Assembly (NCBI GenBank): GCA_018350325.1
Contig: JAEVLN010000006.1
Span: 2,246,693-2,310,692 of the forward strand
Length of the DNA: 64,000 bases
Direction of reading: 5' to 3'
From: Globodera rostochiensis
Lineage: Eukaryota; Nematoda; Chromadorea; Rhabditida; Heteroderidae
The notes under the pieces are model-generated. The model saw only the letters and a program-made list of their open reading frames with translations, was not told the DNA's origin and searched no databases. Below, one piece after another: positions 35,570 through 46,300 of the stretch. Within the stretch, counting starts at the first letter, position 1; every line of letters starts with the position of its first letter. The translations under genes and the position numbers were made by a program.

Positions 35570-37560
35570 TTTTTAGGGGTTTAATGGGCCGTAGAAGCCA
35601 AACCTGACCTCCATTTTGACTAGAGACCGGAAAACCAGACCAAACAAATATTTGGACTAAATATTTGGTTTACTGTTTACCATTTGTACAAATATTCCAA
35701 ATATTTGTATTTGGTCCGGTCTCTAATTTTGACCGACTTCGAACCCGGGACCCGAATTCGAACATTTGGTCTTTAAAGTTATCGAAAAAAATCAATTTTG
35801 GCCCCAAAACCGGGATCGGGATTGAGCAAAAATTTGAAATTTTGAAAAAAACCCGGGATTTTATAAGAGGGAAATTCAGTCCCAAAATTGGAGACTTCAG
35901 TACCAGTCCCGGTCCAGGCCTACTCTGGTCCCGGTCCCGGTTGAAAATCTTGGCCCCGGTCCCGGTTTACCGCTTTACTATAGTTTGGCTGGTGCCCCAC
36001 ATTTTTTTAAAAAATACAATTTTTTTTTCAAAGTTGATAAAAAGGTGTTCTTAGGGGTTCTCGGGGGCGTAGAATCTTGTGCTTCTCGAATAATTTTGAG
36101 GCCAAAAATAATTTTTGAAAAAAGGGGCACCAGCCAAACTACATATTACCCACTTTTTTAATAGATTATTATTATTATTATTCGCTTCAAGTGCCTTATT
36201 TCATAAAAGTGACGCTTTAAGGCAATCCTGCAGAATGGGGATCCCTACTTCATACTACTTTGTTATTTGAGCTAAAAATTTATATTCGGGGGGTTTATGG
36301 GGTGCTGATCACGAATCTGACCTTAGATTTTGTCAAATCTTTGATTTTGTCTAAAATTTTTCATCAATTATTTGATTTTGGTAAGGACCTTATTTTCAAA
36401 AAAATCTATTTTTTTTTGCAAAAACAAACAATCAAACGAATTATTGGTTTTTTAGATATCAGATTCGAATTCTACGCATCAGAAAACCCCGGAAAGACCT
36501 TTTTCAATATTTATTGTAAAATTTAGAAAATCGATTTTTTGAAAAATTCGAATTCGGGTCCGGTGTTCGAAATAGGGCAAAATGGAGGTCAGATTCGGAT
36601 TCTACGTCCCAAAACAGCCCTAAAAACTATTTTCTAACGACTTTAAAATGTTTTTTTGTTTGGAAAAAAATTTGGGATCCCCATTCTGCAGGATTGCCCG
36701 CTTTTAAAGTTTCCAAGGTTTGCTTTTTATTGGTTTAATCGAAATTAGCCATTTTTGGTAAATTTTGGGTAAGGCTGGGCATGCGCAAAAAAACCACAAA
36801 TTCTGGTATGCAGCCTCTATTTTAATTTTAAATGATCGAAAAACGGTTACTACTAAAGTTTGTGCCTTATGTTTGGGTCAAATTTTTTTCAAAATTTTTC
36901 AAATTGTTTTAGAAAACTTTAGGAAAGCGTTTTTCGGGGGGTTTGGGAGCGTAGAATCCGAATCTGATCTATGTTTTAACCAATTTCCCCGGCTTAGTAT
37001 TCGAACTTTAGTCTTCCAGAAATGAATTTTGTCCTCTAAAATTTCTAAAGCATCAATCATTACTTGCCTTTTAATTGTAATTTTGTGATTTTGAGGCTGA
37101 AATTGATTTTAGATTGTATCTAATTTGGGTCCGGTGTTAAGAATTTATTGCAAACAGAAATCAGATTTGGATTTACGCTCAGAAAACCACCTAGAAATAT
37201 ATTATAAAAGATGAAAAACAAAAAAAAAAACTCGTTTTTTTGAAAAAATTTGACACAAGTATTAGGACACAAACTTAAATCGTAGCGAAAACGAATCCTT
37301 TTCCAATCAAGTAGGAAAAATTAGCGTTCTTCGAAACTGTTTTAATAATGATTCTTGCTTTTTACTTTTTTTTACCCTAAAAAATATGCATTTCTAGGGC
37401 CGTAGCCAGAAAAAAATTTTCGCTAAATTTTTTAGTATTTTTAACATTTTTGTTTAAAAATTGCGTAAAAATCGGGTTAGGTCAAAAATGATTATTTAGT
37501 GAAAACAGAGATCAGATTCGGATTTTACGCCCCAAATCCACCTAGAAAACACTTTATAAG
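35570..37560. repeat. Dispersed CAGATTCGGATTCTACGC repeat, several copies
   Basis: The phrase CAGATTCGGATTYTACGC followed by CCCAAAA, CCTAGAAA and a poly-T/A stretch recurs near 36455, 36590, 36950, 37150 and 37510, with outliers near 270. Between 36221 and 36698 two copies are bracketed by inverted ends GGCAATCCTGCAGAATGGGG / CCCCATTCTGCAGGATTGCC, which suggests an insertion with its own terminal repeats. No gene between 35160 and 37691. Confidence 0.6.
35621..35725. mobile_element. 105-bp hAT-like element, TAGAGACCGG family
   Basis: TAGAGACCGGAAAACCAGACC-type left end, GGTCCGGTCTCTA right end, identical 8-bp flanks ATTTTGAC (35613-35620, 35726-35733). The interior repeats CAAATATTTG palindromes. 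The shortest complete member in the window. Confidence 0.85.
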
Positions 37561-37691
37561 AGATAAAAACAAAAAAAAAATTTTAGAAAAAATTTTACCC
37601 AAAGTTTTGAAAGTTTTTTCTCAAATTGATTCTTGGAATTTTTACTTTTACCCTAAAAAATATGCATTTTTTCAACTTTCATTTTTAAGCA

Positions 37692-40600
37692 ATGCTCCTC
37701 CGTGCTGCCTCCACATCGTCCGTCCGGCACTTTTGCTTTTTTGGGCGCCGGCTGACGCGTTTTCAAATGAAAGAGCCGGTGCGTGAACAGCTCCAAAAGC
37801 TGTCAAAGAACAAAGAGGCCAGGGAGGCGCCACGCGCCGACACAATTCCGCCAAGGCCACTGCGCCAAGTGCTCATCAGAGGCGGCCTTTTTTATTTGAT
37901 GGTTTGTTCTTTTTTTGGCATTTTTCACCAAAATTTTTGATTAAGCAAAGGCCTGTCATTTTTTAAAGTCTATTCTCAAAAAACTACCCTTTTTTAGTCT
38001 ACTTATTTGATTAATTTATTGTTTTAAGAAATTGTGCCCAAAATCTCGAAAAAAAAATAACAAATGAAAAAGACATGGATTTATTATTTAGGCCTTTTCA
38101 TTTTCGGTCTCTCCCAAAATGAAATTTGAGAAAAAAAAAACAGGAGTTGGGACCCTATTGTTTTACACTTTTTTTGACCAATTTTCTTAACAAATTTCCG
38201 TCAAAATTCAAAAAAATTTTCCGGGCCGCTCCCGGCACTCAGACGGGAATGCCATCTGAACGCCGCGCGCTTTGAGAAATTAGAAGAATTTTTTTAAGGA
38301 TTTGCTAAGAAAGTGTCTGTTCCCAAAATTTCCTGGAAAAAACAAAAAAAAAAACAAAGTTTTTTTTTGATTTTGGTGATTTTTTTTTTACTTTCAAAAA
38401 AGTGCCATTTCCTTTCGTTTTGCAGACCCACACTTTGTGCTTTACGGCGGCGGCTGTTTACGACAGCAAAAATGTGCATGTGCAGTCCAAATTGCGGTCG
38501 ATGATCAATGGGATTAATCGCTTCTTTGGCGTTCAGCCAACCGCCGACGCGTTGGCATGGCAAGCGCAAGCCACCAAACTGATCTGGGCACTGATCGGTG
38601 CCAATGTGGCGGTGTTTATGCTTTGGCAACTGCCGCTTCTGGTGCCGGCAATGTGCCGATACTTCACCAGCGGTGTGGCGTCCAGTGAGTGTGTGCATGG
38701 ATTTTTGATCCAAATTTGTCACCAAAAAATTGGTTGTTAAGCAGTTAACCAAGGGCGTAGCCAGAGAGCTTTTTTTTCGGGGGGGGGGCTAATTTGAAAA
38801 AAAAAAGTCAATCTTTAGTGGTGCATTTTTGGGTTTTCTTAAGCAATTTTTCTCCAAAAAAGTTCAATTTTCAGTAAATTTTTGAGAAAATTTTGACTCA
38901 TTTTGTCAAGGAAATTTGTCTAAAAATTACAAAATTTTGCAAAAGAAAAGGGTGTCCCCCCTTTGAAGTTTGAACCTTTAATAACTTTTTTCAAGAAGTT
39001 CTAAATGTGCCGAATATAATAAACTTTAATTCATTTCGATAGTTAAGTTTAAGAAAAGTTATGATCAAAAGTTTGTCAAAAAAACCATTTATTTTTTTTC
39101 TCGTGATTTTTCAGGTCACATAACTTTTCTTAAACTTAACATATCGAAATGAATTAAAGTTTATTATATTCGGCACATTTAGAGCTTTCAAATAATACCA
39201 ATTATATTTGGTCTCGTTCATTAAAAAAAAAAGTTATAAATTTTCAAACTCGAAGGTGATGAGATGGGGGAGACCCCAAAAAAAAAAAAATTGTTTTTTT
39301 GGATTGTTAAACGTTTTTCTTCTAATTTTTAAGGCTAAAATTTTTCTTTAAATTTTTGATTACAATTTTCAGAAAGTTTTTACCTGCCAATGTTTCTTGC
39401 AATGTTTTCGCACCAGCACTACTTACACGTGTTTTTCAACATGTACGCGTTGAATAGCTTTGCCATTGGTGCGATTGGACTGCTCGGCCCGGCACAGGTA
39501 CAATTTTTTTTTTGCGTTATTTGAGGCAAGGCCGTACTTACGACGGGAAAAATTTTTGAGTTTTTTGATGGAATTTGTTAAGAAAATTGGTCCAGAAATT
39601 TTTAATTTTTAGCAAAAAAAAATTTTCGGTGGGTGGGCCCTGGGCCCCCCCCCCCCCCCTCTCCTGGTTACGGGCCTGATTTGAATGGGGATGTATCCGG
39701 GGGAAAAAAAAATGCGATTTGGGTTGATATAATCCCAAAAATAAAAAATTTTTGATGAAGTAATAATTAATTCGTTTAAGAATTTTTTTTTTTAATTTGA
39801 CAGTTCATGGCGATGTATTTGTCTGGCGGCGTGTTCAGTGGACTGCTTTCGCTGTGCCAGAAGGCGTTTATGGCCTCAGCAATTCCGTCGTTGGGCGCCA
39901 GCGGGGCAATTTGCGCGGTCGTCGGTTACGTTTGTGCCAAGTTGCCGAACATTCCGGTGCACATCATCTTCTTGCCGATGTTCCCATTTTCTGCTAATTG
40001 TTTGTTTTTATAATCAAAAACTCGGGAACGAATTGAATTTGGGACAAATTTTTAACCAAAAACTCGGGAACGAATTGAATTTGGGACAAATTTTTAACCA
40101 AAAACTCGGGAACGAATTGTGCTTTGGGACAAATTTTTAACCAAAAACTCGGGAACGAATTGAATTTGGGACAAATTTTTAACCAAAAACTCGGGAACGA
40201 ATTGAATTTGGGACAAATTTTTAACCAAAAACTCGGGAACGAATTGAATTTGGGACAAATTTTTAACCAAAAACTCGGGAACGAATTGAATTTGGGACAA
40301 ATTTTTAACCAAAAACTCGGGAACGAATTGAATTTGGGACAAATTTTTAACCAAAAACTCGGGAACGAATTGAATTTGGGACAAATTTTTAACCAAAAAC
40401 TCGGGAACGAATTGAATTTGGGACAAATTTTTAACCAAAAACTCGGGAACGAATTGAATTTGGGACAAATTTTTAACCAAAAACTCGGGAACGAATTGAA
40501 TTTGGGACAAATTTTTAACCAAAAACTCGGGAACAAATTGCATTTGGGACAAATTTTTAACCAAAAACTCGGGAACGAATTGAATTTGGGACAAATTTTT

Positions 40601-42135
40601 AACCAAAAACTCGGGAACGAATTGAATTTGTGACAAATTTTTAACCAAAAACTCGGGAACGAATTGAATTCGGGACAAATTTTTAACCAAAAACTCGGGA
40701 ACAGATTGAATTTGGGACAAATTTTTATCCAAAAAAAAAATTTTCTTAATTTTTTTGACACTATTTTTAATTCAAGATGGTCTCTACGGACTGCTGGCAT
40801 TCGAAACTGTCTGTTTGCTACGCATTTTGCCCCTCCATCGTTTGGTGTCATTTGACCACGCCGCACACATTGGCGGGCTTCTGTTTGGCTTGTGAGTTGC
40901 TGTTGAATTTTTTTTTAGAAATTCAAAAAAAAAGTGTGTTTTTTTTTTTTGAAAATCATTGTTTCAGGTGTCCACATTTAAATTTTGTAATATATTTATC
41001 GAAAATGAGGACCTTAATTTTGGAATATTTTTTACAGGTGCTATGCCCACTACGGCGAGGTCAGTTTTGATGAAAAAAGAACGCTTTGGGTTTCGAAACA
41101 AAAACAACAAATTTTTTTTTTTAATGATTTTAAAACGATTCGATTTCGGTGCTCTCGACATTCATTTTTTTATTTATATTTTTTGTTTGTTTGATAATCT
41201 TGCAAAGAAAATTGGATAATTTCAAAAAAGAATTTTTTTTTTTTTGTTAATTTTTTTGGGCACTCCCTCAAGGCTCGTATCAAATCAGCAACATTTTTTT
41301 TGGATATCCTGAACTCCTTAGTCTTCTTTCGTTTCAGGCGGGCTATCGGCCTGTGGTAAACTGGATGAGGGAAAATGTTGGCGCTTTGCCGACGATTTCA
41401 AGCAGTACGACGAAGATGATTGTCAACAGGAACAAAAGTGAGAAGGGCACCGACGACGGCGGATGGACGACGACACCGAAACAGCAGCAGAACAACCCAT
41501 TTAGGTGGGTTGATTTTGGAAGTTTTTGCTGATCATTGATCACTGATCAAATGTGATCGGTGGGGATCCGTCCGTTGTGTGTGCTCTTTCGGGCCCATGG
41601 GATTGGGTGATATGATGCTACTCGTGATTTGATATATTTTTTTGATTAGATCAACTCATGTGATCGTGTCGTAATAACTTTTGTTTATTTTAGTGTTATA
41701 TGGAAAAAGATTACTATCTTGCCCGTTCGGTTTTATTTTGAACAAAAAAAAATTTTTACAAAATTAATGTCAATCCACTACCCTTATTTTTTTTATTTTC
41801 AGTAAGCTCCGTCAACATCTGATCGATGAGCACGAAGCACAGCAGGAGCGGCAGAAATCGCCCGACAAGAAGCACCAGGACTGGTCGCAAACGATGGCGG
41901 GACAAAAAAAGGCGGAAAAGGACCGAATTAGGTGGAATTTGGAATCCAAAAAATGCAATTTGAAGCAATTTTTTTTTTGGGATTTTAATTGATCGAATTA
42001 AGTTTAAATTTTCAAATATTTTTGTTTGATTCAAAGCCCGCCCATTTCAGACGGAACCGAGAGGCGCGGGAGCGGAAGGCGGCGGCGGAAAAGAGCGAAA
42101 GTGCGGAGGAAGAAATTGAAGATGACGACGATTAA
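37692..42135 (+). CDS. PARL: PARL-type mitochondrial rhomboid protease, 9 exons, 435 residues
   Basis: Exons 37692-37901, 38426-38684, 39373-39497, 39804-39999, 40777-40891, 41038-41059, 41338-41504, 41803-41931 and 42051-42135; the phase closes and ends at TAA. Intramembrane serine protease: LGASGAI carries the nucleophile (Ser231) and FDHAAHIGG the catalytic His (His294); SHQHYLHVFFNMYAL is the rhomboid TM2 histidine motif. The Arg/Ser-rich N-terminus (MLLRAASTSSVRHFC) fits a mitochondrial presequence. PARL homologues sit in the inner mitochondrial membrane and cleave PINK1- and PGAM5-like clients (family knowledge). Odd points: a 22-nt exon (41038-41059), a 42-bp minisatellite in intron 4, and a hydrophilic C-terminal tail of about 110 residues (Gln/Lys/Glu-rich, ending EEEIEDDDD). 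TTTTTAAG|CAATG just before the start could be an SL trans-splice site (inference). Confidence 0.92.
38950..39285. mobile_element. Foldback element in PARL intron 2
   Basis: 39001-39063 and 39120-39183 are near-perfect inverted repeats (CTAAATGTGCCGAATATAAT and its complement); outer arms match more loosely to about 38950 and 39285. The right end carries GGTGATGAGATGGGGGAGAC, reverse complement of the left end of the foldback at 1655. Confidence 0.8.
40010..40735. repeat. 42-bp minisatellite in PARL intron 4, about 17 copies
   Basis: Unit AACCAAAAACTCGGGAACG plus AATTGAATTTGGGACAAATTTTT, highly homogeneous. As 42 is divisible by 3 and the unit lacks stops in several frames, it creates long spurious open frames on both strands. 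Confidence 0.95.
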
Positions 42136-42316
42136 AAATTTTTTGTTTTTTTTTAGTGAAAGATTTTTCTGCTCAAATTTTGTTTGTGATTTGGTGCTTT
42201 GTTCAATAGGTGCTTTCCATTTGTAAAAAAAAATTCCGATCTCTAAAATTGTTTTTGTTTGAATGTATTGAAACTCTCCGGTTAAACGGGTTATGTGATT
42301 CGATTTGACTTAACAC

Positions 42317-42647
42317 TAGTGTTCGGCAAATGGGGTTTTTCGGTATTCGGTATCGGTATTTCGGTATAATACCGATACCGAAAAAAAACCGAAATCTCAC
42401 AATTTTTTCGGTATCGGTATTTCGGTAAAATACCGATAAAAAATACCGCGGTAATACCGAAAAATACCGAAAATACCGCGGTATTCCAGTCAGAGATATC
42501 TTGGTCGGTATTCGGTATCGGTATTTCGGTATAATACCGATACCGAAAAAAACCGAAATCCCAAAATTTCTTCGGTCGGTATACCGAAAAAAATACCGCG
42601 GTAATACCGAAAAATACCGCGGTAATACCGTACCGTGCCGAACACTA
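42317..42647. mobile_element. 331-bp hAT-like element with TAGTGTTCGGCA ends
   Basis: Perfect 12-bp inverted ends TAGTGTTCGGCA / TGCCGAACACTA and identical 8-bp flanks CTTAACAC (42309-42316, 42648-42655). The interior is nearly all CGGTATTTCGGTA and TACCGCGGTAATACC words in two mirror-like halves. Confidence 0.9.
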
Positions 42648-42655
42648 CTTAACAC

Positions 42656-43309
42656 CATCCCGACTGAATTGCCTCCTTTTCCCACTTACAAATTAGGGTC
42701 AAATCGGGACCGGAACTAGCAAAATCGGGACCAAGATTTTCAACCGGGCTCAAAACACTAAAAATTTTTAATTTTTCGGCGACACATATTGCTGATTTTC
42801 TTGGTTTTCAACAACAACCAGATTTAAATTGTAGGTTCGGGTATTATAAGTGCCCGACCCGTTTCAAGAAAAGTTTAAATTTTTCTGGGAAGGATAGCCC
42901 GGCGGTGCCGACCAGGGATGGGCAAAGCTCAGCGCACTACCCGAACCCGAAACGAAACAAATTTCACAACAATCAGACACGACCTGATCAGATCAGGACC
43001 CGAACGTTGGTTGGATTGATCGCGGATCACCTGTCATTTCAATCAACATCAAATAGAACCAAAAAACGATCAAATTCTAAAAGTTTTTTATTTTCTTAAA
43101 AAAATTTGGATCAGACTGAATTTCAGTTCAAAGTTTATAGTGAATTGAATTGAATGACATAAAGGTAAAAACAAATTTTTGTGAGATGAGATTTTGGCAA
43201 CAAATCAAAATATGGGAATCAGACAAATTGAATCAAATGTTGATCAAAAAAATAAGCATGGTAAAGCTTGATTGGCTATGGACTCTGATCAGATCATGAA
43301 GTTAGAAAA
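42656..43309. other. Intergenic stretch between convergent PARL and innexin genes
   Basis: Only a solitary CAGGGATGGGCAAAGC, which looks like one hAT end (near 42912), and AT-rich sequence. No exon. It presumably contains both 3' UTRs. Confidence 0.5.
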
Positions 43310-46300
43310 TCACTTCCCTCCGCCTCCTCGTCCTGCCTCTGAAGCGGTTGCTGCTGCTGCTGCTTCCCCCCGTTGCCCGACCGCCTCGGGGGCTTCGACC
43401 GATGCCTTTCCGGCGGAGTCGCATTTCGTGCCGTCGTCGGATGCGCCGCCGCCATTGACCTTCTCCTTCCCCGGCGGCGATTTTTCTATAAAAAAACAAA
43501 AAGATTCCTTAATAAAATGTTGCCGAGCCAAGAAATCTGTTGTTTTTTGTACCTTTGCTTTGTTTCCGTTTTGCTGTTTCGTTCTGTTGCTGGTGGTGCT
43601 GCTGCTGCTCGCGTTGTTGTTCCTCCTCCTCCACCACCAGCGGTGCCCGCCTCTCCGTTACGGTCCCCGACAGTGTCTTCAAATTTTTCGGCACCCGTTT
43701 CGTCACAACACCGCCAGCATCCTCGTCATCGTCCTGACTGCTGTCGCTGCTGATACTGCTTGACGAGCTTTTGTCCTCCTTCTGTTGTTGGTTGGTCTAA
43801 AGTCAATGCCAAATTTAATTTATTAAAAACATTCGTCCATTTTCTTCATTTTTTTTCCAACAAATTCACTCATTTGGTTGTTTGGTCTGAAGCCAATGCC
43901 AAATTTAATTATAAAAACATCAAAAATTTGTCCATTTTCTTCTTTTTTTTTTTCAATAAATTCACTCATTTGGTTGTTTGGTCTAAAACCAATGCCAAAT
44001 TTAATTATAAAAACATCAAAAATTTGTCCATTTTCTTCTTTTTTTTTTCAATAAATTCACTCATTTGGTTGTTTGGTCTGAAGCCAATGCCAAATTTAAT
44101 TATAAAAACATCAAAAATTTGTCCATTTTCTTCTTTTTTTTTTCAATAAATTCACTCATTTGGTTGTTTGGTCTAAAACCAATGCCAAATTTAATTATAA
44201 AAACATCAAAAATTTGTCCATTTTCTTCTTTTTTTTTTCAATAAATTCACTCATTTGGTTGTTTGGTCTAAAACCAATGCCAAATTTAATTATAAAAACA
44301 TCAAAAATTTGTCCATTTTCTTCTTTTTTTTCAATAAATTCACTCATTTGGTTGTTTGTCTAAAGTCATGCCTATAAACATTCGTCCATTTTCTTCTTTT
44401 TTTTCAATAAATTCACTCATTTGGTTGTTTGGTCTAATGCCAATGCCAAATTTAATTATTATGTATTAAACATTCGTCCATTTTGCATTTTTTTCAACAA
44501 ATTCAACTCATTCGGTTGACTCTTTTCACCTTTTGCGCCTCCTCCTGCTCCGTCCGCCTTCGCTCTTCGGCCTGTTGTCTCCGTTCCGCCCGCCTCTGTT
44601 CCTCCTCGAAACCGTGGCATAAACTGCGCCGTCCAATTTCAATGGCCAAATTCGGCGACCGCGCTTGTTGCCTTCCGACCAGTGCACTAATGCTCGGAGT
44701 CGTCAGCGCCAACTCAAGAGGGCCACCTGAATTCAAATAAAAAATGGCTTTATTAGGTCCACAATTAATATTTTGTATAGTATGTAGTAGAGATCGGTCG
44801 AGACGAGATCTCGAAAAATCGCGACTCGATATCTCAAAAATCTCGACTAGAGATCTCGCTCGAAGAAATTTTCCGAGAATCTCGGCTTTTTCGAGTCTCG
44901 GAGATCTCGAAAAATTGAAGCTCAAGTCCCGGTCTCTAGTATGTAGTACAAAAATATTCACAATAATTTTTCAAAAAGTGTACTACACATTTTGTGGTGG
45001 ATGCAAAAGCGTTGCCGTCCCCCAGCGATGAGTGGGGCGAATGGGCGTTGGAATGCAAGCGGGTGCCGCCGCGCTTCATCAATGCCGTCGACGCGTCCGA
45101 GAACGAAGCGGCACTTGGAGAGGTCGGACAAGGCGCTGTCGGAATTGGCCTCTGCGGGAGCATCAACGGCATCGCCGCCGCCGTTGTCGCCGAGCTGTAC
45201 GCGTTCAATGCCGTCGCTGCTGCCTTTGCCGTGCCGCCGTCGTCGTCATCCGTCGTCGGCATCTCCCCACTGACCAATGCCGCCGAATTGCCTCGTTGCC
45301 GCTCCTCCAACCATCGCGCAAACAGTGCCGTACAGAACGCACTCGCAACCACCCGGTCCGTATGAGCCTAAAATAATCAATATTATTTTGTGTTTCTTTT
45401 AAATCCTCTATAAGTAGAAAAATATAAATCAATATTTGCGCTTTTTTGAGAATAAATCAATATTTCGCCATTTTTTTTCATAATAAATCAATACATTGAT
45501 AAAGATTGACGAATTTTGAAGGGCGTTTTACGCATAAAATGGCCGGATTTGTTTTAGCCCACTTTTTAATAGGTATGATCATGAAAAAAACAAAAGTTAC
45601 ACTTTAAATGACACTAAAACAACAATAATTTAAATTATTAAAATTGCTCCACTCACCTCGATGTAATAGAAATAGAGAAGTTGTCCCATTTTAAAGCTTT
45701 CCGCAAATCGCCTCATCAGATCCAATTCAGCATCGGTAAATCCCTCCGAGTTCAGCCATTTCTTAACCACCCAACCGCCCCGCTCGTGCCGGAAGCGCAT
45801 TCGGACGGTCCATTCAAGCCAGAAAATGAGATTGCCCAGGTTGATCATTGCCAGAAAAAGCAGCATAATCCTGAAAATTGAATTTAATTTGGGCTATAAT
45901 TATTAATAACATTTTAAAAAACTATAACAAAAAAAAAAGAACCTAATCCTGAAAATTGAATTTAATTTGGGCTATAATTATTAATAACATTTAAAAAAAC
46001 TATAACAAAAAAAAAAGAACCTAATCCTGAAAATTGAATTTTAATAACATATAAAAACTATAAAACAAAAAAAAAAGTGAAAATGCATTATTTCCAAATT
46101 AGAAAGAATAATCCTGAAATTTGAATTTAATTTGGGCTATACATAAATAACATTCAAAAAACTATAACAAAAAAAAAATGTACCTAATCCTGAAAATTGA
46201 ATTTAATTTGGGCTATAATTATTAATAACATTTTAACTATAAAACAAAAAAAAAAGTGTAAAAGCATTATTTCCAAATTATAAGAATAACCATGATAATC

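Noticed and set aside
39994..40866. A 290-residue minus-strand frame (FPSFWLKICPKFNS units)
   Set aside because: Lies in PARL intron 4 and is a by-product of the 42-bp minisatellite.
43372..43763. Plus-strand frames opposite the innexin tail (Pro/Ser/Leu/Val-rich)
   Set aside because: Shadow of the minus-strand exons 10 and 11, whose phases and splice sites fit.
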